Shown here: positions 10,539 through 19,757 of the stretch, in pieces
Layout: the number at the start of each line of letters is the position of its first letter
Position numbering within the stretch: the stretch's first letter is position 1
Assembly: GCF_014855495.1 (NCBI RefSeq)
Contig: NZ_JACYFJ010000004.1
Location: 344,537-408,536, forward strand
DNA: 64,000 nucleotides
Source of the DNA: Euzebyella saccharophila
GTDB taxonomy: Bacteria; Bacteroidota; Bacteroidia; Flavobacteriales; Flavobacteriaceae
Reading direction: 5' to 3'
Made by a program: the position numbers and the translations under genes
Notes under the pieces: model-generated
Seen by the model: the letters and a program-made list of their open reading frames with translations, nothing else
The model's database searches: none
Told to the model about the DNA's origin: nothing

Positions 10539-11288
10539 ATGGAAATATTAGGAATAGATGTAGGTGGTTCAGGAATAAAAGGCGGTATGGTCAATATAGA
10601 AACCGGCGAAATGACAACTGAACGCTTCCGCATTCCTACGCCCCCATCGCGCACTCCTGAGGCAATGGCAGATGTCATTGCTCAAATTACGGCACACTTT
10701 AATTACAAAGGAAAAGTAGGTTGTGGGTTTCCAACTATTATCAAAAAAGGAATTTGCAAGTCTCCCGGTAATTTGGACCCAAGTTGGTTAGGCGTCAATG
10801 TAGAAAAATTATTTGAGGAGCGTACAGGTCTGGATTTTACGGTGGTAAACGATGCCGATATTGCAGGTTATGCCTGTATGACCTACGGAATTGGCAAAGG
10901 AGAGGAAGGTTTGGTAATTATGATAACCATTGGAACGGGCCTTGGTAGTGGCGCTTTTCTTGATGGAAGGTTGATTCCCAATTTTGAGTTGGGCCAAATT
11001 CCATATAAAAGCTACAAGAAAATAGAAACTTGGGCAGCTGGTTCCGCAAAGGACAGAGAAGGGTTATCTTATAAAAAATGGGGCAAAAGGTTTAATAAGT
11101 TCTTGAAATATGTAGAATTACTGGTTGCCCCAGACTTAATTTTATTGGGAGGCGGTGCATCCAAGGATTTTGACGAATTTAAAAAGTATATTAAGATAGA
11201 AACCCCTGTAAGACCTGCACAGCTTCAAAACCATGCAGGTATTATTGGAGCCGCTGCCGCAGCCATGCACAATATCCCTATAGATTAA
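10539..11288 (+). CDS. ppgK: Polyphosphate glucokinase (ROK family)
   Basis: The 249-residue cytoplasmic protein begins with the ATPase-fold phosphate loop [12 protein letters not shown]. It contains NDADIAGYA with the catalytic aspartate and the GTGLGSGAF glycine motif. Its short length and the sequence [22 protein letters not shown] are characteristic of polyphosphate--glucose phosphotransferase. That enzyme phosphorylates glucose with inorganic polyphosphate (some also with ATP). It lacks the zinc-binding cysteine cluster of larger ROK sugar kinases. Its 3' end overlaps the 3' end of the convergent lipoprotein gene by 4 bp. A role in feeding glucose into central metabolism is inferred from the family. 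Confidence 0.85.
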   Translation: MEILGIDVGGSGIKGGMVNIETGEMTTERFRIPTPPSRTPEAMADVIAQITAHFNYKGKVGCGFPTIIKKGICKSPGNLDPSWLGVNVEKLFEERTGLDFTVVNDADIAGYACMTYGIGKGEEGLVIMITIGTGLGSGAFLDGRLIPNFELGQIPYKSYKKIETWAAGSAKDREGLSYKKWGKRFNKFLKYVELLVAPDLILLGGGASKDFDEFKKYIKIETPVRPAQLQNHAGIIGAAAAAMHNIPID

Positions 11289-12199
11289 AGGCTTTTGGCA
11301 TCTTCTGGCATTTCAAAATAATCCTTGGAAAGAGTAGCATCAAAATGCATTTCACTTATATCAATTTTAGTGATGTATTCCCCGGGAAGTCCATCTTTCG
11401 TCCAATGGGTCTTAAATCCGCTAGGAAGTAAAATTCCTTCTACATTTACCAATTTTTCTACTTCCATAAATTTTTCAGGATTGTGTCCTCCATCTTTAAA
11501 ATATTCAGGGTAGGAAACAATGTACCTCACTGCCGTAATCAAATGACTTTCGGCATCAAAATGCAATATATAGTAATCATCGGGAGCATCTCCGGTACCG
11601 GCCTCAAAGGTAACTTTTACAACATCATTGGTCTTTCCTTGGTATTGTGCCTGTGAAAGTAGCTCTAGATTTACGCCCTCACCGTCCAAAACAAATGGGT
11701 GGCCCATTAGGTATAAAGGTGTTAATGCCCAAAATTTGGTATCATAGGCAAAAGCGGTGCTATCTTTTGCTTTTATCCAAGCCTTTTCCCCTGTCCAACC
11801 AAAACGTGCCGTAGAGTCCTCAACACTCGTATGCTTGGCCCTGTTTCTCCACGTATCAATAGTTTGATAACTATCCCTTACAGGTTTATCATCCAAGGGT
11901 TGATAATTGAACCTCATGGAGAGAGCTCCGTTGGAAAACCATTTTTTTAATCCCCCATGGGCTTCCATAGCCTGCCAAACAACCTTTCCTGCCGGTGTTG
12001 AAGACAATCGGGCTTTGGCTTTTTCAACCCTATTTTCAATCCATTTTTCTGGAACGGAACCTACTTGTTTATCTTCTTGTACCTGGGTCATGGTACTACC
12101 AGTTTCTGATTTTTTCTTTTCGGAATTACAACCTGCAAAAATTAGAAAGCCTAGCACAGGTATGGCCCATAGTGTGTTTTTCAAAGTGATTTTATTCAA
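11285..12199 (-). CDS. Lipoprotein of unknown function, DUF6503-like
   Basis: The 304-residue product has a lipoprotein signal (LGFLIFAGC, lipidated Cys about 25) followed by a charged linker. The mature part has AHGGLKKW near residue 80 and a run of beta strands with [13 protein letters not shown] and [18 protein letters not shown]. This pattern resembles the DUF6503 family of Flavobacteriia, whose role is not known; my assignment is from recall of the HGGL-W motif and is tentative. The fold recalls outer-membrane lipoprotein carriers (LolA/LolB-like) that hold hydrophobic ligands, but this is inference. The gene converges on ppgK with a 4-bp overlap. Confidence 0.6.
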   Translation of the reverse strand: MNKITLKNTLWAIPVLGFLIFAGCNSEKKKSETGSTMTQVQEDKQVGSVPEKWIENRVEKAKARLSSTPAGKVVWQAMEAHGGLKKWFSNGALSMRFNYQPLDDKPVRDSYQTIDTWRNRAKHTSVEDSTARFGWTGEKAWIKAKDSTAFAYDTKFWALTPLYLMGHPFVLDGEGVNLELLSQAQYQGKTNDVVKVTFEAGTGDAPDDYYILHFDAESHLITAVRYIVSYPEYFKDGGHNPEKFMEVEKLVNVEGILLPSGFKTHWTKDGLPGEYITKIDISEMHFDATLSKDYFEMPEDAKSL

Positions 12200-12225
12200 A
12201 AGGTTATGACCCCAGAAAAAGTAAA

Positions 12226-13023
12226 CTACATGGATTTATGCTCTAAACTAGCCTCTCGCCTTTCATCGTAGCTCTCGGCAATTTTGGCATCCAACTTTTC
12301 GGGGCTTTCAAAATTCAATTTACTCTCTTGTAGTCGTTCTTCCCCTCCAAAAATTACATGAAGTTTTTTATTGATCAGACCATCTATCGATTTTTCGGCA
12401 ACATGCTCGGGAGTATCCATATTTTGCGCCTTGGAAGTAGTCATCATATCCGTATCCGTAGCTGCAGGATACACACAAGTAACCGAAATATGATCAGGCT
12501 CCAATTCCCTTCTGATAGCATCCGAAAACTGTCTTACCGCTGCCTTCGTACTAGCATACACAGAGTAGAAAGGCATACCTATAAGTCCCAATCCAGAAGA
12601 TACATTTAAGATAGCCGCATCATCGGACCTCTTTAAAATAGGAATACAGTACTTAGTTATCACTACCACTGCCGTAAGGTTGACAGCTATTTGATCGTAG
12701 ATATCTTCATCGGATTGCTCATCCAAAGGTCCCGCAGAAACTACTCCAGCATTGTTGATCAAAACATCCAAAGAACCCCATTCATCCTCTACTTTGGACG
12801 ATATTTCCCTAAGGGCGTTGATATCCCCAACATCTCCCCTAACGAATAAAAAATTTACCGATTCAAATTCTTCGCGAAGTGCCTTGAGACTATCCTTATC
12901 TCTACCTATGACCGCAATATCCTGAACCCCATGTTTTACGAGTTCAGTAATCATACATTTTCCTATTCCCCTAGACCCTCCGGTAATGAGAACTTTTTTT
13001 CCTTTAAGCTGCATATTATTCAA
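12226..13023 (-). CDS. Short-chain dehydrogenase/reductase
   Basis: The 265-residue classical SDR has the nucleotide-binding motif TGGSRGIG (residues about 14-21), NNAG, the catalytic serine in LNVSSGLG and the YxxxK pair in YASTKAAV. No signal peptide is present, so it is cytoplasmic. It probably oxidises or reduces a small alcohol/ketone with NAD(P). The start could also be the Met at residue 4 (MQLKGKK), just before the Rossmann fold. The C-terminal tail with ERLQESKLNFESPEKLDAKI is unusual enough that no substrate can be suggested. It lies 26 bp downstream of the lipoprotein gene's start on the same strand, so it could be first in a two-gene unit with it. Confidence 0.8.
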   Translation of the reverse strand: MNNMQLKGKKVLITGGSRGIGKCMITELVKHGVQDIAVIGRDKDSLKALREEFESVNFLFVRGDVGDINALREISSKVEDEWGSLDVLINNAGVVSAGPLDEQSDEDIYDQIAVNLTAVVVITKYCIPILKRSDDAAILNVSSGLGLIGMPFYSVYASTKAAVRQFSDAIRRELEPDHISVTCVYPAATDTDMMTTSKAQNMDTPEHVAEKSIDGLINKKLHVIFGGEERLQESKLNFESPEKLDAKIAESYDERREASLEHKSM

Positions 13024-13171
13024 TTTGAGTTAAGTTGACAGCTTTAAGGTAGATATAATCTGGAGCAAGATGAACTAAATAATTCTTCCTGTTTTAAGAA
13101 TTATCAAAGTGCAAAAATTCCCACTTTGATTTTGAATTATTGGCAAGGATTTAACTATATTTTAAAAAGAA

Positions 13172-13196
13172 AAAGCCCCGATAAAATCAGGGCTTT
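13172..13196 (-). terminator. Rho-independent terminator downstream of typA
   Basis: The inverted repeat AAAGCCC ... GGGCTTT has an inner GAT/ATC pairing. On the minus strand it is followed by a T-rich tract (TTTTTCTTTTT). It lies directly after the typA stop codon. Confidence 0.8.
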
Positions 13197-13202
13197 CCTC
13201 TT

Positions 13203-15002
13203 TTAAGCAATTTTATTCCGTTTCCGGTCAACCTCCTTTAAAAACACCTTTCTCAATCTTAGGTGATTAGGGGTTACCTCAACATATTCATCTTTTTGGA
13301 TGTATTCCAAAGCCTCTTCCAAAGAGAACTTGATCGCAGGTACAATCTTCGCCTTATCATCAGCACCTGCTGAACGTACGTTGGAAAGTTTTTTGGTTTT
13401 TGTAACATTTACCGTCATATCATCTTGGCGAGAGTTTTCTCCAATAACCTGACCTTCATAGATATTTTCTCCTGGATCGATAAAGAACTTACCACGCTCC
13501 TGCAGCTTATCTATAGAGTAAGGGATAGCCGTACCTGTTTCCATGGATACCAATGAGCCATTGATCCTTCCTGCAATATCCCCCTTTAAAGGTTGGTACT
13601 CAATAAATCTATGGGACATAATAGCCTCCCCGGCCGTTGCGGTTAGCAATTGGTTTCTAAGACCTATGATACCTCTGGAAGGAATAATAAATTCGCAGAT
13701 CATACGGGTACCCTTGGTTTCCATACTAACCATTTCTCCTTTACGGATAGATACCATTTCCACCGCCTTTCCGGAAACTTCCTCGGGCAAGTCAATGGTC
13801 AATTGCTCAACAGGCTCACACTTAACACCGTCAACCTCCTTAATAATTACCTGCGGTTGACCTATCTGAAGTTCATACCCTTCTCTACGCATGGTTTCGA
13901 TCAATACGGAAAGATGAAGAACCCCACGACCAAATACCAAAAATTTATCGGCACTGTCCGTTTCTTTCACCCGTAACGCCAAGTTCTTTTCCAACTCTTT
14001 CTCCAAACGTTCCTTAATGTGTCTTGAGGTTACGAACTTACCGTCCTTACCAAAGAAAGGACTATCATTGATGGTAAACAACATACTCATGGTAGGCTCA
14101 TCAATGGCTATGGTCTGTAGTTGCTCAGGGTTTTCAATATCGGCAACGGTATCTCCAATTTCAAAACCATCCATACCAACAATGGCACAAATATCACCAA
14201 CTTCAACGGTCTCTACTTTCTTTCTACCCAATCCTTCAAAAACAAAGAGTTCCTTAATCTTGGACTTTACAATAGACCCGTTTCTCTTTATCAAAGAAAC
14301 TTGCTGACCTTCTTTAAGGCTACCCCTTTGCAATCTGCCAATGGCAATCCTTCCCGTAAAGGAAGAGAAGTCAAGAGAGGTAATCAATAACTGTGTATTA
14401 CCTTCGGTAGGCTTAAAAGTTGGAATATGTTCAATTACCATATCCAACAGAGGTTCAATATTCTTCGTTTCTTTTTTCCAATCCTCACTCATCCAATTGT
14501 TCTTGGCAGAACCATAGACCACAGGAAAATCCAACTGCCATTCTTCGGCACCCAACTCAAACATCAAATCAAAAACCTTCTCATGAACCTCCTCGGGCGT
14601 ACAATTCTCTTTGTCCACCTTATTTATGACCACACAAGGCTTAAGACCTAAATCTATAGCCTTTTGCAACACAAAACGCGTTTGGGGCATAGGGCCTTCA
14701 AAAGCATCTACCAACAATAATACGCCATCGGCCATATTAAGTACACGCTCCACCTCTCCGCCAAAATCGGCGTGACCGGGCGTATCTATGATGTTGATTT
14801 TTGTATCCTTATAAACTACGGAAACGTTCTTAGAAGTAATGGTAATACCTCGTTCCCTTTCCAAGTCGTTGTTATCCAGGATCAAGTCTCCAGTATTTTC
14901 GTTTTCACGGAACAACTGACAATGGTACATAATTTTGTCTACCAGGGTGGTTTTACCGTGGTCAACGTGCGCGATAATCGCAATATTCTTTGTTGTAGAC
15001 AT
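13203..15002 (-). CDS. typA: Ribosome-associated GTPase TypA/BipA
   Basis: The 599-residue translational GTPase has G1 [10 protein letters not shown] at the N-terminus, the switch I sequence ERERGITI, G3 DTPGHADF and G4 NKVD. The EF-G-like domains and the C-terminal domain typical of BipA follow ([21 protein letters not shown]). The family binds the ribosome and aids 50S assembly and stress or cold adaptation. Full length is normal for the family. It is a single-gene unit closed by its own terminator. A start at the ATG at 15002 gives the conserved [17 protein letters not shown]-terminus. Confidence 0.95.
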   Translation of the reverse strand: MSTTKNIAIIAHVDHGKTTLVDKIMYHCQLFRENENTGDLILDNNDLERERGITITSKNVSVVYKDTKINIIDTPGHADFGGEVERVLNMADGVLLLVDAFEGPMPQTRFVLQKAIDLGLKPCVVINKVDKENCTPEEVHEKVFDLMFELGAEEWQLDFPVVYGSAKNNWMSEDWKKETKNIEPLLDMVIEHIPTFKPTEGNTQLLITSLDFSSFTGRIAIGRLQRGSLKEGQQVSLIKRNGSIVKSKIKELFVFEGLGRKKVETVEVGDICAIVGMDGFEIGDTVADIENPEQLQTIAIDEPTMSMLFTINDSPFFGKDGKFVTSRHIKERLEKELEKNLALRVKETDSADKFLVFGRGVLHLSVLIETMRREGYELQIGQPQVIIKEVDGVKCEPVEQLTIDLPEEVSGKAVEMVSIRKGEMVSMETKGTRMICEFIIPSRGIIGLRNQLLTATAGEAIMSHRFIEYQPLKGDIAGRINGSLVSMETGTAIPYSIDKLQERGKFFIDPGENIYEGQVIGENSRQDDMTVNVTKTKKLSNVRSAGADDKAKIVPAIKFSLEEALEYIQKDEYVEVTPNHLRLRKVFLKEVDRKRNKIA

Positions 15003-15116
15003 AATAAAAAATTAAAAGGGTACAGCCCTCTTTTGAGCGCGCAAAGATACTGCTAATTTTCTAGTCTTCAACGAAGTTGATGTTATTTTTATGTGATTGA
15101 TTTTGAGAGTGTTAAT

Positions 15117-15659
15117 TTATCGAATCTTTTTAACCACCCAACCCAGTTTTACATCTATCATGGCAGCAGGTCCAAAATCGGATTCACTAATACCTACACC
15201 GGGACCAAAAGAAATATTCCAATAAAAGCCTTTGGGCCTAGTGCGCTGAATGCCATAGGTTATGGCTACAATATGGTTATAGGTATAATCCAAATAATAG
15301 GTGCCGAGCAAAGGATTTCCAATCAGTATTTGATTGTTCAAGGCTAGGTAGTTACCCTAATTACCCTCAATATTTTTTCCTTTTGATAGGCGCCTATCAA
15401 AATTGGTAAAATACCTGAACTCGGCTTGCCCAGCTACAAAAAGTCCAAATTCTGGATCACCGTAATAGTCGGTACCCCCACCTAGCACCAAGGCGATATC
15501 AAAGTTCAAGGTAGTTTTATCGCCAAGGCCCAATTCATAAGAAGCACCAGGTAGAAGAGCATTGACCTTTAGCAAACCCTTTTCTACCTGTTTATCGGTC
15601 TGGGCCTGAGAAGTAAAAAAAGCACTTACAAAAAGTGCCAATAGTATTGTTTTTTTCAT
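15117..15659 (-). pseudogene. Small outer-membrane-like protein gene interrupted by an in-frame stop
   Basis: Reading on the minus strand from the ATG at 15659, a signal peptide (MKKTILLALFVSAFFTSQAQ) is followed by a porin-like sequence to KGKNIEGN and a TAG at 15357-15359. The same frame then continues without a shift through GNYLALNNQ to the natural end WVVKKIR at 15117. The two halves together give about 180 residues of strand-rich, outer-membrane-type sequence. The simplest reading is one nonsense mutation in a formerly intact gene. An assembly error is possible. The family has no assigned function that I recognise. Confidence 0.65.
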
Positions 15660-15775
15660 GAAGTGAAGATATATAATTTCCAATATGGCCTTACCAATTA
15701 TTGCGCCAATCGCTTTGGCATATTAGAAATAATTTCATTCCATCTTTACTCTTATAAAATAGCTCTTTTAAATAG

Positions 15776-15783
15776 TATCTTTG
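15776..15783 (+). promoter_or_regulatory. Bacteroidetes -7 element (TATCTTTG) of kdsA
   Basis: An exact TAnnTTTG match lies 15 bp upstream of the kdsA ATG. No convincing -33 TTTG is seen at the usual distance. Confidence 0.45.
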
Positions 15784-15797
15784 TACAAATTTCAACT

Positions 15798-16616
15798 ATG
15801 CAACTTCAAAATATTCCTCAGATAAAACACGCCAACAGCAATAATTTCTTTCTTTTATCAGGCCCCTGTGCAATTGAGGGAGAGGAAATGGCCTTACGTA
15901 TTGCCGAGAAAATTGTTTCGGTAACCGATAAGCTTAAAATACCCTATGTTTTTAAGGGAAGTTTCAAAAAAGCCAACCGCAGTAGGGTTGATTCTTTTAC
16001 GGGAATTGGAGACGAAAAAGCATTGAAAATTTTAAAGAAGGTTTCCGAAACCTTTGAAGTACCTACCATTACGGACATTCATGAAATATCGGATGCTTCC
16101 ATGGCCGCGGAATATGTAGATGTTTTACAGATTCCTGCATTTTTAGTACGACAAACGGATTTAGTGGTAGCCGCCGCCGAAACCGGAAAAGTAGTCAATC
16201 TAAAAAAAGGACAGTTCATGTCTCCGGAAAGCATGAAACATGCGGTGACCAAAGTGACCGATTCCGGTAACGAAAATGTCTGGATTACCGATCGAGGTAC
16301 CATGTTCGGCTATCAAGATATGATCGTTGACTTTAGGGGCATACCCACCATGAAGCAATACGCTCCAGTGGTTTTAGATGTTACACACTCCCTACAACAA
16401 CCCAATCAGACTTCTGGTGTTACGGGAGGAAGACCCGCCTTAATCGGCACCATGGCCCGCGCCGGTATTGCTGCCGGGGTAGACGGCATTTTTATGGAGA
16501 CCCACTTTGACCCTGCCAATGCCAAAAGCGATGGTGCTAATATGCTTGATATTAGCCTTCTAGAAAAACTTTTAACCGACTTGACAGCCATTAGAACGAC
16601 CATCAATTCCCTGTAG
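15798..16616 (+). CDS. kdsA: 3-deoxy-8-phosphooctulonate synthase (KDO-8-P synthase)
   Basis: The 272-residue enzyme condenses phosphoenolpyruvate with arabinose 5-phosphate in lipopolysaccharide core synthesis. Motifs seen are SGPCAIEGEE, FKGSFKKANRSR, TDRGTMFGYQD, DVTHSLQQPNQTSG and GIFMETHFDPANAKSDG. The cysteine in GPCAIE fits the metal-dependent class of KdsA. The chosen ATG (15798) follows a -7 promoter element and gives the normal family length. The frame is open upstream to 15663, but that extension has no homology and overlaps the promoter and the start of the divergent gene. The enzyme is cytoplasmic and transcribed alone. Confidence 0.93.
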   Translation: MQLQNIPQIKHANSNNFFLLSGPCAIEGEEMALRIAEKIVSVTDKLKIPYVFKGSFKKANRSRVDSFTGIGDEKALKILKKVSETFEVPTITDIHEISDASMAAEYVDVLQIPAFLVRQTDLVVAAAETGKVVNLKKGQFMSPESMKHAVTKVTDSGNENVWITDRGTMFGYQDMIVDFRGIPTMKQYAPVVLDVTHSLQQPNQTSGVTGGRPALIGTMARAGIAAGVDGIFMETHFDPANAKSDGANMLDISLLEKLLTDLTAIRTTINSL

Positions 16617-16663
16617 AAATCAGCAATACGCTAGAAATCAATCCGTTTAAACTTTTTATTTAT

Positions 16664-16680
16664 AATTATTCTAAATAATT
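16664..16680. promoter_or_regulatory. Possible Fur-type operator upstream of the siderophore receptor
   Basis: The perfect 7-3-7 inverted repeat AATTATT-CTA-AATAATT directly abuts the -33 element of the receptor promoter. Its AT-rich, Fur-box-like form and its place before an iron-uptake gene suggest iron-responsive repression; this is inference. Confidence 0.4.
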
Positions 16681-16710
16681 TTTGATAATTCGATTTAGGG
16701 TATACATTTG
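16681..16710 (+). promoter_or_regulatory. Bacteroidetes sigma-factor promoter of the siderophore receptor
   Basis: TTTG at 16681-16684 and TACATTTG at 16703-16710 are separated by 18 bp, a near-exact match to the TTTG-N19-TAnnTTTG consensus. The ATG used is at 16744, about 33 bp downstream. Confidence 0.65.
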
Positions 16711-16743
16711 TATTGTTATTTAGAATTAAACCAAATAAATATA

Positions 16744-19071
16744 ATGCAATTAATGAAAAACATTCTTCTACCCTTTTTCTTTTTAGCTGCCTTTAGCTAT
16801 GCGCAAGAGAATACTATTCAAGGTACTGTAATTGACCAAAACAACCAGCCCATACCCTATGCCACGGTATTGATTCAAAATTCTACAAATGGGACGACCA
16901 CGGACGAAAACGGGGCATACAACCTTGCCACTGGTAATAAGAAATCAATCACTTTAATCTTTTCTTCCATTGGCTATACTAGCGAAAGTAAGTCGATAAC
17001 CCTAAACCCCAGCGGTATCACCCAAATACCCGATGTAGTACTTACCGAAAAGCAAGAACAACTGAACGAAGTCATCGTGGAAGGCCACCAAGACAAGTTT
17101 TTAGAGCGCGAACCTTCACAATCCCTTCGGTTAAAAACTGAATTGGTCAAACTACCTCAAAACATCCAGGTCATTGGAAAAAATCTATTACAGGACCAAC
17201 AAGTGACCACAATTATGGACGGACTTACCCGTAACGTGAGCGGTGTGACCATGCTAGAACATTGGGGAAATTTTGCCAGGATCAACATGCGCGGCTTTCG
17301 TTTACCTGCCTTTAGAAACGGCGTAAACGTACAGGATTCATGGGGACCACTAGCGGAGGACATGAATACGGTTGAACGAATAGAATTTGTAAAAGGCCCG
17401 GCAGGATTTATGATGGCCGCCGGTGAGCCTGGAGGTTTCTATAATGTCGTAACCAAAAAGCCGACCGAAGAATTTATAGCGAATGCCTCGGTTTCTGCCG
17501 GTAGTTTCGATTTTTATAGAGGAACCGTGGATGTGGGCGGCAAGTTAACGGACAATGGCAAACTTTTAGGTAGGTTCAATGCCATGTATCAAACTTCGGA
17601 CAGTCACCGCGGAAACGAAGACGCCGCTAGGTACGGTATTGCACCTTCGCTCACCTATAAATTTTCCGATAAGACTTCCATAACTACGGAAGCCAATTTG
17701 CAGCAAGCCGAGTCGTACCTAGGTTCTGCCTACGTTTTTGCACCCGCAAGTGCCGGTTACGCCAGCCTTCCCAGAGACTTTAAATTCACCAATAACGATT
17801 ACCCGGTTACGGATATTCAAGAAGTTACTTTTTTTACCAATGTTGACCATGAATTTTCAGATAAATGGAGCATTCACGGACAACTGGCGTATTTAAGGTA
17901 TGATCAAACCGGAAATTCCACGTGGCTCATTTCCATGGCCGAAAATGGGGATGCCGTTCGCTACACATCCCAATGGGATGCCCTCTCCAGGGGTAAATAT
18001 GCCCAACTGTACGTAAATGGGGAGTTCAACACCTTTGGAATCAACCATAAAATAATGGGTGGTTTTGATTACAGCGATAAACGATATTGGGCGGATTGGA
18101 ATGCGCTTTCCAATGTTGATACCACGGTTCCGTTCAATGTTTTTAATCCCGTTTATACGGATAGTCCGGACACTAACTTTGACAGAAGTGTTCCAGTGCA
18201 AGAGAGAAACGGTGGAAACCCTTATGGCTCGAGTATCTTAAGATCTTACTATGCACAGGATGAGCTAGGCTTCTTAGACCAAAAGATTAGATTGACCCTT
18301 GCCGGCAGATACTCCAATCTCTATTCCCTTGGTCAAACTGAAACAAATAATGTGGTAACGCCCAGAGTTGGTTTAAGTGCCGATATTATTCCATACCTGA
18401 CCGTTTTTGCACTTTATGATGAATCGTTCCTTCCACAAAGTGGTTTTAGCTCAGAGGGAGAAGTTTTGAACGACCCTGTAAACGGCAAGGACGTTGAAGG
18501 AGGAATAAAGGGCAATTTCTTTGACGGACGTTTGCGTGCTTCTTTGGGAGTTTACAAAATAAACAAGAACAAAATATTGGTAAGCGACCCTGCCTTTCCC
18601 AATGATAATTTCAGCATCTATTCAGGCGAAATTGAATCAAAAGGAATTGAATTTGATATGCAAGGGGAAATTACTCCCGGTTTAAACCTTATTTTGAACT
18701 ACGCCAATACCAATGTAGAGGACAAATCTGGCAACCTAGTCGCCGGTCATGCCAAACACGTAAGCAATGGCTGGTTGAATTATGCCTTTGCGCCCAAAAC
18801 CCAATTGAAGGGTTTTGGCATTTCATTGGGCTACCAATACCAAGTTGACCGAAGTACGTGGGCCTGGGCCGCCGATAACCAATCAGATTTACCCAACTAC
18901 TTTCGAATGGATGGAGCCCTTTCATGGCACAATAATAAGTTCCGTGTACAAGTAAACGTAAACAATATACTTGACGAATACCTCTATGCTGGGGCCAACT
19001 ACGGAAGTTATATCTACTGGCAATCAGAACCGGGGATTAACGGTAGAGTGACCGTAGCTTATTCCTTTTAA
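16744..19071 (+). CDS. TonB-dependent siderophore receptor
   Basis: A signal peptide is followed by a carboxypeptidase-D-like domain (QGTVIDQNNQPIPYATVLIQ, residues about 25-110). A plug domain comes next, with LPQNIQVIGKNLLQDQ, RINMRGF and VERIEFVKGPAGFMM. A 22-strand-type barrel ends VTVAYSF. The plug signatures match the TIGR01783-like siderophore receptors that import ferric chelates using TonB energy. Two small membrane proteins and a PepSY protein follow, as in iron-uptake units of other bacteria. I chose the ATG at 16744, which lies downstream of the promoter; an upstream ATG at 16708 would overlap the -7 element. Iron regulation is likely. Confidence 0.9.
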   Translation: MQLMKNILLPFFFLAAFSYAQENTIQGTVIDQNNQPIPYATVLIQNSTNGTTTDENGAYNLATGNKKSITLIFSSIGYTSESKSITLNPSGITQIPDVVLTEKQEQLNEVIVEGHQDKFLEREPSQSLRLKTELVKLPQNIQVIGKNLLQDQQVTTIMDGLTRNVSGVTMLEHWGNFARINMRGFRLPAFRNGVNVQDSWGPLAEDMNTVERIEFVKGPAGFMMAAGEPGGFYNVVTKKPTEEFIANASVSAGSFDFYRGTVDVGGKLTDNGKLLGRFNAMYQTSDSHRGNEDAARYGIAPSLTYKFSDKTSITTEANLQQAESYLGSAYVFAPASAGYASLPRDFKFTNNDYPVTDIQEVTFFTNVDHEFSDKWSIHGQLAYLRYDQTGNSTWLISMAENGDAVRYTSQWDALSRGKYAQLYVNGEFNTFGINHKIMGGFDYSDKRYWADWNALSNVDTTVPFNVFNPVYTDSPDTNFDRSVPVQERNGGNPYGSSILRSYYAQDELGFLDQKIRLTLAGRYSNLYSLGQTETNNVVTPRVGLSADIIPYLTVFALYDESFLPQSGFSSEGEVLNDPVNGKDVEGGIKGNFFDGRLRASLGVYKINKNKILVSDPAFPNDNFSIYSGEIESKGIEFDMQGEITPGLNLILNYANTNVEDKSGNLVAGHAKHVSNGWLNYAFAPKTQLKGFGISLGYQYQVDRSTWAWAADNQSDLPNYFRMDGALSWHNNKFRVQVNVNNILDEYLYAGANYGSYIYWQSEPGINGRVTVAYSF

Positions 19072-19137
19072 TCCTAATCTTAGTTAGTTACTTCCCCAGA
19101 AGAAAAATTTCTGGGGAAGGCTAACCATTACTATTTT

Positions 19138-19470
19138 ATGTGGATCATCTCAACCCTTCTCATTTTTATAGGTTTTTACCTATACTATTTGACCTCGGCA
19201 AAAACAAGTAAGAACAACTCCGAATTAATTCAAAAATATGTGGGTAGACATCGGGTATCTCTCAAATGTATGGGCTTGTTCGTACTTCTTTTGGCCCTTA
19301 TCATCTGTACACAGCAGTTAGGTTGGGGTTCCGGAATTTTCATCTTTATCATTCTCTTAATGACCGTTGCCAGCACGATTATCCTTCTTGCTCCTCTAGA
19401 AATACTGCGCCCGTTGCCTCTTTTACTTGGTCTGACCTTGCTTATAATAACTGAAAACCTGTTTCTATAA
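19138..19470 (+). CDS. Small integral membrane protein of iron-uptake operon (DUF3325-like)
   Basis: The 110-residue protein has about three hydrophobic helices (WIISTLLIFIGFYLYYL; LFVLLLALIICT; the FIFIILLMTVASTIILL stretch). It lies 66 bp after the siderophore receptor and overlaps the next gene by one base (TAATG), so it is translationally coupled. In proteobacteria, small DUF3325 and DUF3649 membrane proteins sit between a siderophore receptor and a PepSY protein. The size, topology and order here agree, but I cannot confirm the family by sequence alone. It may help ferric-siderophore processing at the inner membrane. Confidence 0.65.
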   Translation: MWIISTLLIFIGFYLYYLTSAKTSKNNSELIQKYVGRHRVSLKCMGLFVLLLALIICTQQLGWGSGIFIFIILLMTVASTIILLAPLEILRPLPLLLGLTLLIITENLFL

Positions 19471-19757
19471 TGCCGGCCAACCCTAAATATCTCAATCCAA
19501 AATTCAGTCATCGATTGGCAACAATTACTGCCGCTATTTTTGGAGGACTATTGGTCACCCTTAGCTTTCATTTTGCCCTAGCCGTCTGGTTTGACCAAGT
19601 AACCGTAATCATTACTAGCACTTTTACAGCCTTTATTCTTTGGGTTGTTCTGATGATGTTGGCCTTTATGGCTAAAAACGGATTAAAGATTTGGGGCATT
19701 TACCTCTTAGTAACTCTCATATTTTCACTAATCACCTACTTAGGATTGCCGTCATGA
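19470..19757 (+). CDS. Small integral membrane protein of iron-uptake operon (DUF3649-like)
   Basis: The 95-residue protein has a basic N-terminus and three hydrophobic segments (IFGGLLVTLSFHFALAVW; VIITSTFTAFILWVVLMMLA; IWGIYLLVTLIFSLITYL). It starts in a TAATG overlap with the gene before and ends in an ATGA overlap with the PepSY gene, which shows tight co-translation. The DUF3649-like label rests on operon position and topology only. It probably forms an inner-membrane complex with its neighbours in ferric-siderophore use. Confidence 0.65.
   Translation: MPANPKYLNPKFSHRLATITAAIFGGLLVTLSFHFALAVWFDQVTVIITSTFTAFILWVVLMMLAFMAKNGLKIWGIYLLVTLIFSLITYLGLPS

Noticed and set aside
15357..15359. 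Stop-codon readthrough or recoded TAG
   Set aside because: No context for recoding is seen; a nonsense mutation explains the split more simply.
15663..15797. N-terminal extension of KdsA
   Set aside because: It overlaps the promoter and the divergent gene's start and is not part of the family's length.
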